A stretch of 64,000 nucleotides of DNA from Halioglobus sp. (GCA_002699145.1 PABK01000017.1:1-64000), one strand, 5' to 3'. Shown: positions 8,355-17,819, counted from the stretch's first letter. Made by a program: numbers and translations. Notes: generated by a model not told the origin, from the letters alone.

Positions 8355-9167
8355 TCAGGTCTCGATGCGCACCGGGTGCACCGGCGCTTTCACGGCCCTG
8401 GGGTTGAGCCCGCGCATCTCCGGGATCATCGCCTCCAGCGCCGCCTCGCGGTTGGCCGGCGCGGGGTGGGTGCTGAGGAACTGCGGCGGCGACTTGCCGC
8501 CCTGGGCGCCCATCTTCTGCCACAGGGTGACCGCCGCGTCGGGCTCGTAGCCGGCCTGCACCGCCAGGCGCATGCCCATCTCGTCCGCCTCGGATTCCGC
8601 CACGCGACTGTTCGGCAGCTCCAGCGCCAGCTGCGCCGCCAGCGCCGCGCCGCCCATCGCCGCCATCGGCCGGTCCGAGGCCACACCCACGGCAACCACG
8701 CCGATGGTCGTGGCCATGGCCCGGGACATGCGCTCGGCCGTGTGGTTGGCCAGCGCGTGGGAGATTTCGTGCCCCATGATCTGCGCGAACTCGTCGTCGG
8801 TGAGCTGCAGTTTCTCGAACAGGCCGGTGTACACCGCCATGCGCCCGCCGGCCATGCACCAGGCGTTCACCGTCTCCGGGTCATCGATGATGGCCACGCT
8901 CCATTCCCAGTCGGCGGTCCTGGGGAACTCCTGTACGGCGATCGTCACCAGCCGGCCGGTGATGCTCGAGACACGGCGGGACAATGCCGGGTCGTCCACC
9001 AGCTTGTTCTCCTTGTCCAGCTGGTCGACGGTGGAGATATAGGCTTTCTTCGACTCCACGATGGCCGCCTCAGGCGATATCAGCATCAGCTGGTGGCGGC
9101 CGGTGGGGCTGGTGGCGCAGGCGCCTAGCAGGCCGACGGCCAGCAGGCAGAGTAAAACACGCTTCAT
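8355..9167 (-). CDS. M48 family metallopeptidase, lipoprotein (LoiP/Oma1-like)
   Basis: This 270-residue zinc peptidase begins with a lipoprotein signal peptide ending at Cys17 (lipobox LGAC). The HEISH motif at 133-137 supplies two zinc ligands and the catalytic Glu. The downstream ESEADEMG (from 191) supplies the third ligand. Such proteins act at the outer membrane or periplasm in envelope quality control. The start MKRVLLCLL at 9167 was preferred to an upstream ATG at 9338 that would bury the signal peptide. It lacks the TPR tail of the second M48 protein in this window (BepA). Confidence 0.9.
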   Translation of the reverse strand: MKRVLLCLLAVGLLGACATSPTGRHQLMLISPEAAIVESKKAYISTVDQLDKENKLVDDPALSRRVSSITGRLVTIAVQEFPRTADWEWSVAIIDDPETVNAWCMAGGRMAVYTGLFEKLQLTDDEFAQIMGHEISHALANHTAERMSRAMATTIGVVAVGVASDRPMAAMGGAALAAQLALELPNSRVAESEADEMGMRLAVQAGYEPDAAVTLWQKMGAQGGKSPPQFLSTHPAPANREAALEAMIPEMRGLNPRAVKAPVHPVRIET

Positions 9168-9314
9168 GGCAAACTCGTTGTGAATCCGGTGACGCAGGCA
9201 ATAATAATAGACCATCGTGTGGAGGAAAAATTGCATCTGCCGCGGAGGCTGGCACGGCGTCGCACTCGCCGCTAAGCTGTCGGCTTCTGATTCGCGGACC
9301 AGGCTGACACACAC

Positions 9315-10340
9315 TTGATCATCGAGACCTACGCGCACGGACGGGCGGGCCTGATCGGCAACCCGTCCGACGGTTACTTCGGCAAGACCATCTCCGTCAT
9401 CCTGCGCAATTTCACCGCCCGCGTGGTCTGCTACGAGTCACCGCTGCTCAATATCGCGCCCTGCCAGCAGGACAGGATGAACTTCGCCTCGCTGCGCGAG
9501 TTGACCGAGGATGTGCAGGTCAACGGCTACTACGGCGGCCTGCGCCTGATCAAGGCGGCCATCAAGCGTTTCGTGGATTACTGCCGCGACAGCGGCGTGG
9601 CGCTGGACGGGCGCAACTTCACCCTGGAATACCGCACCGATATTCCCGTGCGCGTGGGGCTGGCCGGCTCCTCCGGGATCGTCACCGCGACCCTGCGTGC
9701 GCTGATGCGTTTTTACCAGGTGGAGATTCCGCCGCACCTGCTGGCGAACCTGGCGCTGAGCGTGGAACTGCAGGAACTGGGCATCGGCGCCGGGCTGCAG
9801 GACCGTGTGATCCAGGCCTACGAGGGCGTGGTGTTCATGGACTTCGACCGCGCCCTCATGGACGCTCGCGGCTACGGTGAGTACCAGAGCCTGGACCCGG
9901 CCCTGTTGCCGCCGCTGTTCGTCGCCTATCATGACGCCCTGTCCGAGGGCACCGAGGTGACCCACAACGACCTGCGCAGCCGCTTCAATCGCGGCGACCC
10001 GGAAGTGCTCGACGCCATGCAGCAGTTCGCCGCGCTGGCGCAGCGCGCCAGGGACCTGCTGCTGGCCGGGCGCGGCGCCGAGATCGGTCCGCTACTGGTG
10101 GAGAATTTCGCGCTGCGCACGCGCCTGATCGAGGTCAGCCACGGCAACCGCGAACTGGTGGCGGTCGCCGCCGCCCAGGGCGCCAGCGCCAAGCTGGCCG
10201 GCTCCGGCGGCGCGGTGATCGGCACCTACGACGGCGACCCGGGCCGCTTCGAGGCCATGCGCAGGGATTACGCCGCCATCGGCGCAACCCTGATTCACCC
10301 GCAGATAGAGCAAGCGACAGGAGCCCCCGACGCAGCATGA
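9315..10340 (+). CDS. GHMP-family sugar kinase (glucuronokinase-like)
   Basis: This 341-residue protein has the GHMP kinase fold. There is a substrate motif near the N-terminus (RAGLIGNPSD), the ATP-binding loop PVRVGLAGSSG at about 111-121, and the C-terminal GASAKLAGSGGAV loop. The sequence resembles bacterial and plant glucuronokinase-type enzymes more than mevalonate or homoserine kinases. Its stop overlaps the start of a UTP:sugar-1-phosphate uridylyltransferase by 4 bp. I infer that it makes a sugar-1-phosphate, perhaps glucuronate-1-phosphate, that its partner converts to a UDP-sugar. The start is TTG 9315. Confidence 0.78.
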   Translation: MIIETYAHGRAGLIGNPSDGYFGKTISVILRNFTARVVCYESPLLNIAPCQQDRMNFASLRELTEDVQVNGYYGGLRLIKAAIKRFVDYCRDSGVALDGRNFTLEYRTDIPVRVGLAGSSGIVTATLRALMRFYQVEIPPHLLANLALSVELQELGIGAGLQDRVIQAYEGVVFMDFDRALMDARGYGEYQSLDPALLPPLFVAYHDALSEGTEVTHNDLRSRFNRGDPEVLDAMQQFAALAQRARDLLLAGRGAEIGPLLVENFALRTRLIEVSHGNRELVAVAAAQGASAKLAGSGGAVIGTYDGDPGRFEAMRRDYAAIGATLIHPQIEQATGAPDAA

Positions 10341-11230
10341 CAGGACAGGTAAAGAAAGCGATCATTCCCGCGGCGGGCCTGGGCACCCGCTTCCTGCCCA
10401 TGACCAAGAGCAGCCCCAAGGAAATGCTGCCCATCGTCGACAAGCCGGTCATCCAGTTCGTGATCGAGGAGGCGGTGGAGAGCGGCATCGAGGACATCCT
10501 TATCGTCACCGGCCGCGGCAAGCGCGCGCTGGAGGATCATTTCGACTACGCCCCGGGACTCGAGGCCCACCTGCGCCGCCAGGGCAAGGTGGAGCAGGCC
10601 GAGCAGGTGCGCGCTATCGGCGCCAGGGCCAATATCCTCTTCGTGCGGCAGAAGGAGCAGCTGGGCCTGGGCGACGCGGTGCGCCATGGACGGCGCTTCG
10701 TCGGCGACGAGCCGTTCGCGCTGCTGCTCGGCGACACCATTATCGACCCCGGTCACCCACAGGGCCTGCACGGCCTGCAGGAACTGCAGCAGGTCTACCA
10801 GCGTCACGGCGCCAGCGTGGTGGCGGTGCGGCGTGTGGACGCGCAGATGGTGGCGCGCTACGGCATCGTCGACGGGCGGCCCGTCGAGGGCGAGCACCTG
10901 TACAGCCTGGAGCGTTTGGTGGAGAAGCCGGAGCCAGAGGAAGCGCCGACAGACCTGGCGATCGCCGGGCGCTATATCTTCACCCCGCAGATATTCGATT
11001 GCATCGACCGCTGCGCGGCGGGCAAGGACGGGGAGATCCAGCTCACCGACGCCATGAACCTGCTCGCCGCGCAACAGCCGCTGCAGGCCCTGCTGTGGCA
11101 GGCCCGCCGCTACGACATCGGCAACAAGGCGGACTACGTCCGCTGTTTCCTCGATTTCGCCCTGCGCCACCCGGACACGCGCGAGGCGGTGCGAGCCTGC
11201 CTGCGCGACATGGACGCCGATCAGGCGTAG
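10337..11230 (+). CDS. galU: UTP-glucose-1-phosphate uridylyltransferase
   Basis: This 297-residue nucleotidyltransferase has the N-terminal GLGTRFLP loop at about 14-21 and KEMLPIVDKPVIQ, the substrate-binding VEKP segment, and GDTII as the metal and nucleotide site. It is typical for bacterial GalU, which makes UDP-glucose from glucose-1-phosphate and UTP. Coupling by ATGA overlap to a sugar kinase suggests it may accept that kinase's product. Its stop overlaps the convergent Rieske gene by 10 bp. Confidence 0.9.
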   Translation: MTGQVKKAIIPAAGLGTRFLPMTKSSPKEMLPIVDKPVIQFVIEEAVESGIEDILIVTGRGKRALEDHFDYAPGLEAHLRRQGKVEQAEQVRAIGARANILFVRQKEQLGLGDAVRHGRRFVGDEPFALLLGDTIIDPGHPQGLHGLQELQQVYQRHGASVVAVRRVDAQMVARYGIVDGRPVEGEHLYSLERLVEKPEPEEAPTDLAIAGRYIFTPQIFDCIDRCAAGKDGEIQLTDAMNLLAAQQPLQALLWQARRYDIGNKADYVRCFLDFALRHPDTREAVRACLRDMDADQA

Positions 11231-12315
11231 ATCGGCAGTCCCTCGTCGATGTCGTGGTTGGCCTCATCCGGGGTCTGCATACCCTTGGTCGGCACGATGC
11301 CATTGACCTCGTCGCGAATCGCCTGCACCTGGTCCGGGGCGGCGTAGAACTGCGAGTACCATTTGCGGTTGCGGTTGAAGGGGCCGTCGGTTTTCAGCTG
11401 CATGATCTTCAGCGCCGGGCGCTTGTACTGCCACACGTTGAAGTCCGCGCCGAAGGCCTCCAGCGCGCCGGCCTGGAACTCCTTCTGCGCCGCCCGGTCG
11501 GCGTCGGTCGTCGGTGCGGCGCTGCCCTTGTACAGCACCGCGTGGAAGCACTTGGACACGCCGTCGTCCACCGGCGTGTTGGCGATCAGTTCGTACATCT
11601 CGTTGTCGCCGAATACCTGCTTGGACAGCAGGATGCCGGGGCCCGTGTACCAGGTCGTGGTGTACAGGTAGGACTGGTAGAGCTGCATGGGCCCGCCCTG
11701 GCGCTGGATGCAGATGTGGTCGCGAAACTCGTTTTCGAAATACTCGCTGGGCGCGCCGTGCGTGGGGCCCAGGTGGCGCACATCCGCCATGTTGTCGAGA
11801 ATTTCCTGCGGGTGTACCGGCAACTCGCCCAGGTGATCCAGTTCCCAGCGCACCCACTGGGGGTCGTCCCATTCGGACAGGAAGGGCGCGTCGTAGTCCG
11901 GCGCGCCGCCGTCGGGGTCGTACCAGGCCATGATGCAGCCCATGTTGTCCACCACCGGGTAGGAGCGGATGGAGGCCGACTTGGGGCAGGGGCCGTCGTG
12001 GTAAGGGATGTCGTCCACGTCGCCGTCGGCGTTGTAACGCCAGCCGTGGTAGGGGCAGCGAATGGAGTCGCCCTCAATCTGCTCCCCGTTCTTCACGATC
12101 ATGGCGCTGGTGCTGGCGGTCAGGTGGGTGCCCATGTGCGCGCAGTAGGCGTCGAGCATGACCGGCTTGCCGCTTTCGCCGCGGTACAGGGCCAGGTCCT
12201 GGCCGAAATAGCGCACCGCCATCGGTCCCTTGTCGAGCTCGGAACTCTCGGCGACGATAAACCAGCCCCGGGGGAAAAGGTTGGGGCCGAGTCCGTAGTC
12301 CTGCGCTGTAGCCAT
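11221..12315 (-). CDS. Rieske non-heme iron oxygenase, KshA-like
   Basis: This 364-residue oxygenase component has a Rieske [2Fe-2S] centre from C58-x-H60 and C87-x2-H90. The catalytic domain carries the mononuclear iron region NMADVRHLGPTHG. Size and arrangement resemble KshA-type (3-ketosteroid 9alpha-hydroxylase) oxygenases, but the substrate cannot be fixed. No reductase gene is adjacent. I start at ATG 12315 (MATAQDYG), preceded by AGAGGT; the ATG at 12348 lies upstream of that site. Paired acyl-CoA dehydrogenases at 30-33 kb would fit a steroid-degrading lifestyle. Confidence 0.87.
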   Translation of the reverse strand: MATAQDYGLGPNLFPRGWFIVAESSELDKGPMAVRYFGQDLALYRGESGKPVMLDAYCAHMGTHLTASTSAMIVKNGEQIEGDSIRCPYHGWRYNADGDVDDIPYHDGPCPKSASIRSYPVVDNMGCIMAWYDPDGGAPDYDAPFLSEWDDPQWVRWELDHLGELPVHPQEILDNMADVRHLGPTHGAPSEYFENEFRDHICIQRQGGPMQLYQSYLYTTTWYTGPGILLSKQVFGDNEMYELIANTPVDDGVSKCFHAVLYKGSAAPTTDADRAAQKEFQAGALEAFGADFNVWQYKRPALKIMQLKTDGPFNRNRKWYSQFYAAPDQVQAIRDEVNGIVPTKGMQTPDEANHDIDEGLPIYA

Positions 12316-12421
12316 GGTGAAATACCTCTTTGATTGCCTGGGGTGCAAGTATAGACCGCAGAGAATACGCGGGAATCGCCTAAACAGGCGGACAGGGGCA
12401 AGGAAGTGGTCGGCGGCTCAA

Positions 12422-13738
12422 CTATTCAACTTGCAGCGTATTTGTGGCCGCGCCCGTGGCCTGGAAGCGGCGCCCCAGGTAGATGCCCGTGGCCGCCCAG
12501 GCCACGGCGATACCGGCCCCGACCAGCGCCACCGCGGCCAGGCCCAGTCCCAGGCCCTGGGTCAGCGCGGTAAACGCCCAGGCGTTGAGCATGTCGCCGC
12601 CGCGGTACACCACGATATCGATCACCTGCTTGGCCTTGAAGCGCGTCTCCCGGTCCACGGCGGTGAACAGCATCTCCCGCGCGGGCCTGGAGATGGCGTA
12701 GTTGCCCGCGCGCCGCGCCACCTGTATGGCCACGACCACGGATACCAGCGGGGCTGCCGCCAGCAGCAACATGCCCGCTGCGATGAAGGCCGGCACCAGC
12801 GCGAGGGTAAAGGACAGGCCGCAGCGCTGGGCGATGCGCCCGGTGGCGAACGCCGCGACCAGGATGGTCAGGCTGTTGACCGCCAGGTCCATGCCCGCCC
12901 AGATCTGCGAGCGCGTCTCGCGGTCGTAGTCCGCCAGCAGGTTTTTCAGCTCGAAGTAAACGAAGGAACTGATGGCGGTGTACAGGAAGATGAACAGCCC
13001 GATGCCGAGCAGGTAGGGGCTGCGCAGGAATTCCGCGAAGCCCGCCAGGGGGTTGCCGCCGATGTACTCGATGTCCGCGGCGTCGGCCGCCACCGCGCTG
13101 TTGTGCAGGTCGGCGATTTTCAGGCGCTGCACCAGGATGACCAGCGGCAGCGCGAGCACCACGAGCATCGCCGCGACCAGCATCAGGCCGTCGGTGCCCA
13201 GGTCGCCGGCAAGGAAGGTGGCGACCGCGGGCCCGGCGATGCCGCCGATGCTCGCGCCCGCGCCGATAAAGCCAAACAGGCGCAGGGACTGCGGTTTGCT
13301 GAAGGTATCCGCCATGAAGCTCCAGAACACCGAGATGTGGAACAGGCTGAACAGGCTGATCCAGACGTAGAAACACTTGTCCAGCAGGGTGCGTTCGGCC
13401 AGCGTCTGGGTGCCCAGGTAGAAGGCCACGAAACTCGCGGCGAAAAACGCGTACACCGTGGGCACCAGGCGCGCGAAGCGCACCCGCGTCACCACCGCGC
13501 CGTAGAAGGACACGGCGACGAAGCTGACGAAAAAGGTACAGGTCCACAGCCAGCTGACCTCGGCGTCGCTCCAGTCCGAGGCCATGGCGTCGCGCACCGG
13601 CCGCAGGATGTAGTAGGAGCCCATCAGCATGAGCACCAGGGAGAAGGAGGCGAGGGTTGCGCGCACTTCCTCGGGACGAATGTCGCAGGCCAGTGCGAGC
13701 AGTCGCTGCAGTGGCGACGCGGGTGGTTGTGTATTCAC
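12422..13738 (-). CDS. ADP/ATP-antiporter-like MFS carrier
   Basis: This 438-residue integral membrane protein has about 11-12 hydrophobic segments and the SYYILRPVRDAM motif near residue 41. That motif is typical of free-living-bacterial relatives of the NTT-type nucleotide transporters (COG3202-like). In this group nucleotide exchange has rarely been shown, so the substrate is unknown. The start is GTG 13738, directly abutting the TAA of the aldo/keto reductase upstream, so the two are translated from one message. Confidence 0.75.
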   Translation of the reverse strand: MNTQPPASPLQRLLALACDIRPEEVRATLASFSLVLMLMGSYYILRPVRDAMASDWSDAEVSWLWTCTFFVSFVAVSFYGAVVTRVRFARLVPTVYAFFAASFVAFYLGTQTLAERTLLDKCFYVWISLFSLFHISVFWSFMADTFSKPQSLRLFGFIGAGASIGGIAGPAVATFLAGDLGTDGLMLVAAMLVVLALPLVILVQRLKIADLHNSAVAADAADIEYIGGNPLAGFAEFLRSPYLLGIGLFIFLYTAISSFVYFELKNLLADYDRETRSQIWAGMDLAVNSLTILVAAFATGRIAQRCGLSFTLALVPAFIAAGMLLLAAAPLVSVVVAIQVARRAGNYAISRPAREMLFTAVDRETRFKAKQVIDIVVYRGGDMLNAWAFTALTQGLGLGLAAVALVGAGIAVAWAATGIYLGRRFQATGAATNTLQVE

Positions 13739-14659
13739 TTACAGCGACTCGTAAATACGCAACATTTCCGCGCGCTGCCCGGCGTCCGGTACCGGGCCGA
13801 AGTTGGCGCCCATGTTGTCGGCCATGTGCTCGACCTTCGCCGTGGCGGGGATGATGCAGGTCACCGCGGGGTGGGCGAGGATGAACTTGAGGAAGAACTG
13901 CCCCCAGCTCGCACAGCCCAGTTCCCCGGCCAGCGCCGGCAGGGGCACGCCGCGCACCTCGCCGAACAGGGAACCGCGCTGGTAGGGGCGGTTGATCATG
14001 GTGGCGATGCCGCGGTCCGCCGCCAGTGGCAGCAGCTTGTTCTCGGTCTCCCGGTCCTCGATGTTGTAACTGAACTGCACGAAATCCAGTGGTTCGCGCT
14101 TCATCACCTGCATGAAGTCGTCGTGGTCCCGGCCGTGGGAGGTGGTGATGCCGATGTAACGCACCTTGCCCTGCTCCTTCCACTCCCTGAGCGTGGCCAG
14201 GTGCGTCTTCCAGTCTTTCAGGTTGTGCACGGCGATAAGGTCGAAGCGCTCCACATTCATGCGCCGCGCGGACTCCTGCATCTGCGCGATGCCCTTGTCT
14301 TTGCCCTTGACCCAGACCTTGGTCGCCGCGAACAGCTTTGGCGGTGGTTGCATGGCGCGCAGTACATCGCCGACCCGACTCTCGGCGCGGCCGTACATGG
14401 GCGAGGAATCGATGACGCTGCCGCCGCCGTCGACGAAGGCCTGCATCACCGCGCGCAGGTTGGCCAGGGATTGCGGGTCGTCATCGGTGTCGAAGGTGCG
14501 CGAGGTGCCCATGCCCACGGCGGGTAACAGCTCCCCGGAAGCGGGGATGGGTCGCTGGATCAGCGCGGGGCGGGCGCTGTCATCCCCGGCGCGCAGATGC
14601 AGTGCCGGCAGGGCCAGCGTGGCGGCGCCCAGTTGTATTGCCTGGCGACGATTGATCAT
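13739..14659 (-). CDS. Tat-exported aldo/keto reductase
   Basis: This 306-residue protein begins MINRRQAIQLGA, a twin-arginine-type signal, followed by an aldo/keto reductase barrel. The catalytic tetrad is visible as Asp and Tyr in VIDSSPMYG, Lys in AATKVWV and His in LIAVHNL. Family members reduce carbonyls with NADPH. An exported NADPH enzyme is unusual, so the substrate or cofactor may differ. I start at 14659; the longer frame from 14719 would put 20 residues before the RR motif. The next gene follows with no gap. Confidence 0.85.
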   Translation of the reverse strand: MINRRQAIQLGAATLALPALHLRAGDDSARPALIQRPIPASGELLPAVGMGTSRTFDTDDDPQSLANLRAVMQAFVDGGGSVIDSSPMYGRAESRVGDVLRAMQPPPKLFAATKVWVKGKDKGIAQMQESARRMNVERFDLIAVHNLKDWKTHLATLREWKEQGKVRYIGITTSHGRDHDDFMQVMKREPLDFVQFSYNIEDRETENKLLPLAADRGIATMINRPYQRGSLFGEVRGVPLPALAGELGCASWGQFFLKFILAHPAVTCIIPATAKVEHMADNMGANFGPVPDAGQRAEMLRIYESL

Positions 14660-14752
14660 GGCGGTCCCCCCCCCCGTGTCGGCAGCGCCCAGTGTTTCAG
14701 CCGCGCTGCCCCCGGTCAAGGTCCTCGGCCCGCGCCGGGGGCCTGGGATGCG

Positions 14753-15685
14753 TCAGGGCGGCAGGGGCAGTTCGCCGCTTTGTTGCATGTCGATGACCAG
14801 CGCGTTGAAAGCGGCGATGTTGGCGTCCATGACCGCGCCGAAATCGCCCTGGGAAGTGCGGTTCGCCTGGGGCCGGTAGACCACCACCGCGATGCCGCGT
14901 TGCTCCAGCTGCGCCCGCACCGCCGGCGCGGGCGTGTCCTCCCACAGCATCAGTTTGGCCGGGTGGCGCCGCAACAATTCGTCCAGTTCGCCCCACTGCG
15001 CCGCGGACGGCGTCTGTCCGGGCCGCCAGTGCAGCGCCTCGCCGTTGAGCCGGTAGCGTTGTTGCAGGTAGTGGTAGAGCGGCCGCGAGTAGAGGACAGG
15101 CGTGTCTCCCAGGGCCTTGGCGATGCGGTGCAGGGAGGTGTTCCACTTGCCGCTGCGGCCGCGCAACTGCACCAGGCGACGGTCCAGCAGCGCCCGCTGC
15201 GCCGGCAGCAGGGCGTCGATGGCCCCGGCCAGGGATTGCACCTGCTGCGAGTACAGGAACGGGTCGAGCCAGGTCATGCCGGCGCCGTCCCGTGCCCCCT
15301 GGCCGGTATCCGCGGCGGGGAGCAACTGGTCGCGAATCCGCGCGGAGGTGTCCACGATACGTTCGGCTGGCAGGTCCAGCGCCGCCGGCCAGTGCGCGTA
15401 ACCGCCACCGTTGAGCACAACGAGGTCCGCCTGGCGATAGTCGGCCAGGGCGTCCGCCGCGGGTTGCCAGCGCGCCGGGTCCTGGCCGGCGGGCACCGGC
15501 AGGACCACCTCCGCGGCCGTGCCGGCCAGCTGTTCGGCCGCCCACTGCAGGGGGTAGTTCACGGTGACGATACGCGGCCGCGCCGGTTCCGCCTCCGGCG
15601 TGACCGTCGTGTTCGTCGAGTTTGTCGTGTTCGCGTCGCAGCCCGTCAGCAGGAGCAGGCAGAGTGTCAGGCGTAAGAGTTTCAT
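14753..15685 (-). CDS. ZnuA-like metal-binding lipoprotein, divergent ligands
   Basis: This 310-residue protein has a lipoprotein signal ending at Cys16 (LLTGC) and a short Thr/Asn-rich linker. The ZnuA/TroA fold is recognisable from NGGGYAHW, TWLDPFL and a late ANIAAFNAL helix. Family proteins bind Zn2+ or Mn2+ for an ABC importer, yet no ABC ATPase or permease is adjacent. The His usually two residues before WLDP is Met (GMTWLDP), and the second His region reads SRPLYHYL instead of HDAFGY. It may bind metal differently or have another ligand. Confidence 0.75.
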   Translation of the reverse strand: MKLLRLTLCLLLLTGCDANTTNSTNTTVTPEAEPARPRIVTVNYPLQWAAEQLAGTAAEVVLPVPAGQDPARWQPAADALADYRQADLVVLNGGGYAHWPAALDLPAERIVDTSARIRDQLLPAADTGQGARDGAGMTWLDPFLYSQQVQSLAGAIDALLPAQRALLDRRLVQLRGRSGKWNTSLHRIAKALGDTPVLYSRPLYHYLQQRYRLNGEALHWRPGQTPSAAQWGELDELLRRHPAKLMLWEDTPAPAVRAQLEQRGIAVVVYRPQANRTSQGDFGAVMDANIAAFNALVIDMQQSGELPLPP

Positions 15686-15765
15686 CGCAAGCCGTGTCGT
15701 GAGATTCCGCGGCGCGTGGCGCGGGTCCGTGCGGCGCGCCACGCGCCGCGTGTGTGCGCCAGGCG

Positions 15766-17001
15766 TTACAGGCGCCAGTTCAGGAACAGCGAGATGCCCA
15801 GTAGTGAATTCTCGCCATCGTAGTCGCCGGAGAAGGCCCGCGCGTCGATTTTCGCGTCACCCAGGTCGGCGTAGTTGAGGTAGCCGCCGATCTCCAGCGC
15901 GTCGCCGTGGTGGTAGCGCGTGCCGACCGCCACGCGCACCTGGCGGTCGACGGGCAGGTCCGCGGTGCGATCCTGCTTGTCCACGGGGTTGGTGTCGTAG
16001 GCCACGCCCATGGTCATATCCCAGTGTTTGTTGACCTTGTACTGGAAGCCCGCGGCGTAGTGCCAGGTGTCGTCCCAGTCGGTTTTCAGGCCCGCGCCGC
16101 GGCCGCCGGTGGCGTCGATGGACACCAGGATGTTGTCCAGCTCGCTCCACTGGTCCCAGCCGACGGTGAAATCGAAGCCCAGGCGGTCACTCCAGTCGTG
16201 GTGCAGGCTGGCGCGCACCGTCGCCGCCAGGGTTAACTCGGTGTCGGAGTCGGCGACCAGTTTGAGGTCATCGATATTGCCCGAGCGCAGCTTGAGCTCT
16301 CCGTTGAAATCGATATCCAGCTCGCTCTGGTAGGCGATGCCCAGGCGGGTTTGCGGGCTCAGCGCGTAGGTCGCCCCGGCCATGAAGCCGAAGCCGTTGT
16401 CGTCGCCGTCCAGGCTGGTGCGATTGTCCGGGCCGCCGGGGTTGACCAGGTTGGGCACGTTCACATCCAGTTCCAGTTCCGCGTAGTAGAACTGCGGTGC
16501 GACGCCCAGGGTGAGGCGCTCCGTGGCCTGCCAGGCGATGCTGGTGCCCAGCGCCATGATCAGCAGTTCGACCTCCGTGGCCTGGTAGCGGCCTACCCAG
16601 TCGTCGTTGTAATCCAGGCCGGCGCCGGCCATGCCGCCCAGGGAAATACCGAAGTCCCAGGTGTCCAGGCCGAAGTCGTCGACGTAGGCCAGCGCCGCAC
16701 CGGGCGCGATCTCGCCGGCGGAGCCGCCGTCGTTGTCGCCCAAGAAGGGACTGGAGGATTCCAGGTCGAACTCCGTCGAGGGAATGAGCACACCCGCGGA
16801 GACGAACAGCTCCCCTGACTCCACGCCGCTGGCGCCGGCCGGGTTGTAGATGATCGCCGCGGCGTCCCCGGTGCCGGCGGCCGCGCCGGCGGCGGCGCGG
16901 CCGCCGGAAAAATCGCCGTACTCATTGAGCCAGAGCCCGCCGGCCTGGGCCTGGGCGCCGGCCAGCAGCAACAGGCTTGCGGTAGCTGCATTCATTTTCA
17001 T
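15766..17001 (-). CDS. FadL/OmpP1-family outer membrane transport protein
   Basis: This 411-residue protein has a signal peptide cleaved after an AQA or AQAQA motif. The FadL N-terminal hatch pattern follows (GLWLNEYGDFSGGRAAAG, then DAAAIIYNPAG). The rest alternates amphipathic strands and ends in the aromatic C-terminus NWRL typical of outer-membrane barrels. FadL proteins take up long-chain fatty acids or other hydrophobic compounds, matching the lipid and aromatic catabolic genes in this window. Two in-frame ATGs, 17001 and 16995, are both possible starts. Confidence 0.9.
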   Translation of the reverse strand: MKMNAATASLLLLAGAQAQAGGLWLNEYGDFSGGRAAAGAAAGTGDAAAIIYNPAGASGVESGELFVSAGVLIPSTEFDLESSSPFLGDNDGGSAGEIAPGAALAYVDDFGLDTWDFGISLGGMAGAGLDYNDDWVGRYQATEVELLIMALGTSIAWQATERLTLGVAPQFYYAELELDVNVPNLVNPGGPDNRTSLDGDDNGFGFMAGATYALSPQTRLGIAYQSELDIDFNGELKLRSGNIDDLKLVADSDTELTLAATVRASLHHDWSDRLGFDFTVGWDQWSELDNILVSIDATGGRGAGLKTDWDDTWHYAAGFQYKVNKHWDMTMGVAYDTNPVDKQDRTADLPVDRQVRVAVGTRYHHGDALEIGGYLNYADLGDAKIDARAFSGDYDGENSLLGISLFLNWRL

Positions 17002-17032
17002 GAGGTTGTCCTCGCGTAGGATCCGGGGGCGT

Positions 17033-17806
17033 TCAGAACTTTTCCTCGACGTAGCGGCGGCCGCTCATCGAGGCCTGGTCGTCGTAGGCGTTGCTCTCGT
17101 CGCGATCGGGCAGCCTGACCACCAGGCTGCCGGTGTTTTCGTAGGGTATCTGCTCCAGCAGGTGGGCGATGCAGTTCAGGCGGCCGCGCTCCTTGTCGTC
17201 GTTGTTGACGATGTACCAGGGCGAGCGCTCCGTATCGGTGGCCTCGAGCATGGCGTCCCTGGCGCGGGAGTAGTCGTACCAGCGGCGGCGCGACTCCAGG
17301 TCGATGGCGCTGAGCTTCCACTGTTTGTGTTCGTTCTCGATGCGTGAGCGGAAGCGTTTTTCCTGTTCCTCGTTGCCCACTTCCAGCCAGTACTTGAGCA
17401 GGATGATGCCGTCATCGATGATGCCCGCCTCGAAGGCCGGCACGACCTTGAGAAATTGCTGCACCTGCTCCTCGCTGGCAAAGCCCATGACCCGCTCCAC
17501 GCCGGCGCGGTTGTACCAGCTGCGGTCGAAGATGACGATCTCGCCGGCGGCGGGCAGGTGCTTGATGTAGCGCTGGGCGTACATCTGGGTTTTTTCCCGG
17601 TCGTTGGGGGCGGGCAGGGCGACCACGCGGAACACCCGCGGACTGACGCGCTCGGTAATCGCCTTGATGACGCCGCCCTTGCCGGCGGCGTCGCGGCCCT
17701 CGAACACCACGACCACGCGCTGCCCGGTTTCCTTGACCCAGTCCTGCAAGTTCACCAGTTCCACCTGCAGTTTTTTCAGATCTGCCTGGTATTGCGCTTT
17801 TTTCAT
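17033..17806 (-). CDS. ppk2: polyphosphate kinase 2 (PPK2)
   Basis: This 257-residue single-domain PPK2 has Walker A GRDAAGKGG at 37-45, the Walker B-like IFDRSWYNRAGVE with Asp94, and a lid rich in Arg and Lys. PPK2 transfers phosphate between polyphosphate and nucleoside mono- or diphosphates. The length matches class I or II short enzymes; class cannot be settled by eye. It sits 13 bp downstream of the small outer-membrane protein gene on the same strand. The link between those two is unclear. Confidence 0.93.
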   Translation of the reverse strand: MKKAQYQADLKKLQVELVNLQDWVKETGQRVVVVFEGRDAAGKGGVIKAITERVSPRVFRVVALPAPNDREKTQMYAQRYIKHLPAAGEIVIFDRSWYNRAGVERVMGFASEEQVQQFLKVVPAFEAGIIDDGIILLKYWLEVGNEEQEKRFRSRIENEHKQWKLSAIDLESRRRWYDYSRARDAMLEATDTERSPWYIVNNDDKERGRLNCIAHLLEQIPYENTGSLVVRLPDRDESNAYDDQASMSGRRYVEEKF

Positions 17807-17819
17807 GCTGGCTCGCCCC

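Noticed and set aside
6724-8859. 711-residue minus-strand ORF antisense to the carotenoid oxygenase
   Set aside because: Long antisense frames are common in high-GC DNA; the plus-strand protein has clear family motifs, a promoter and an RBS.
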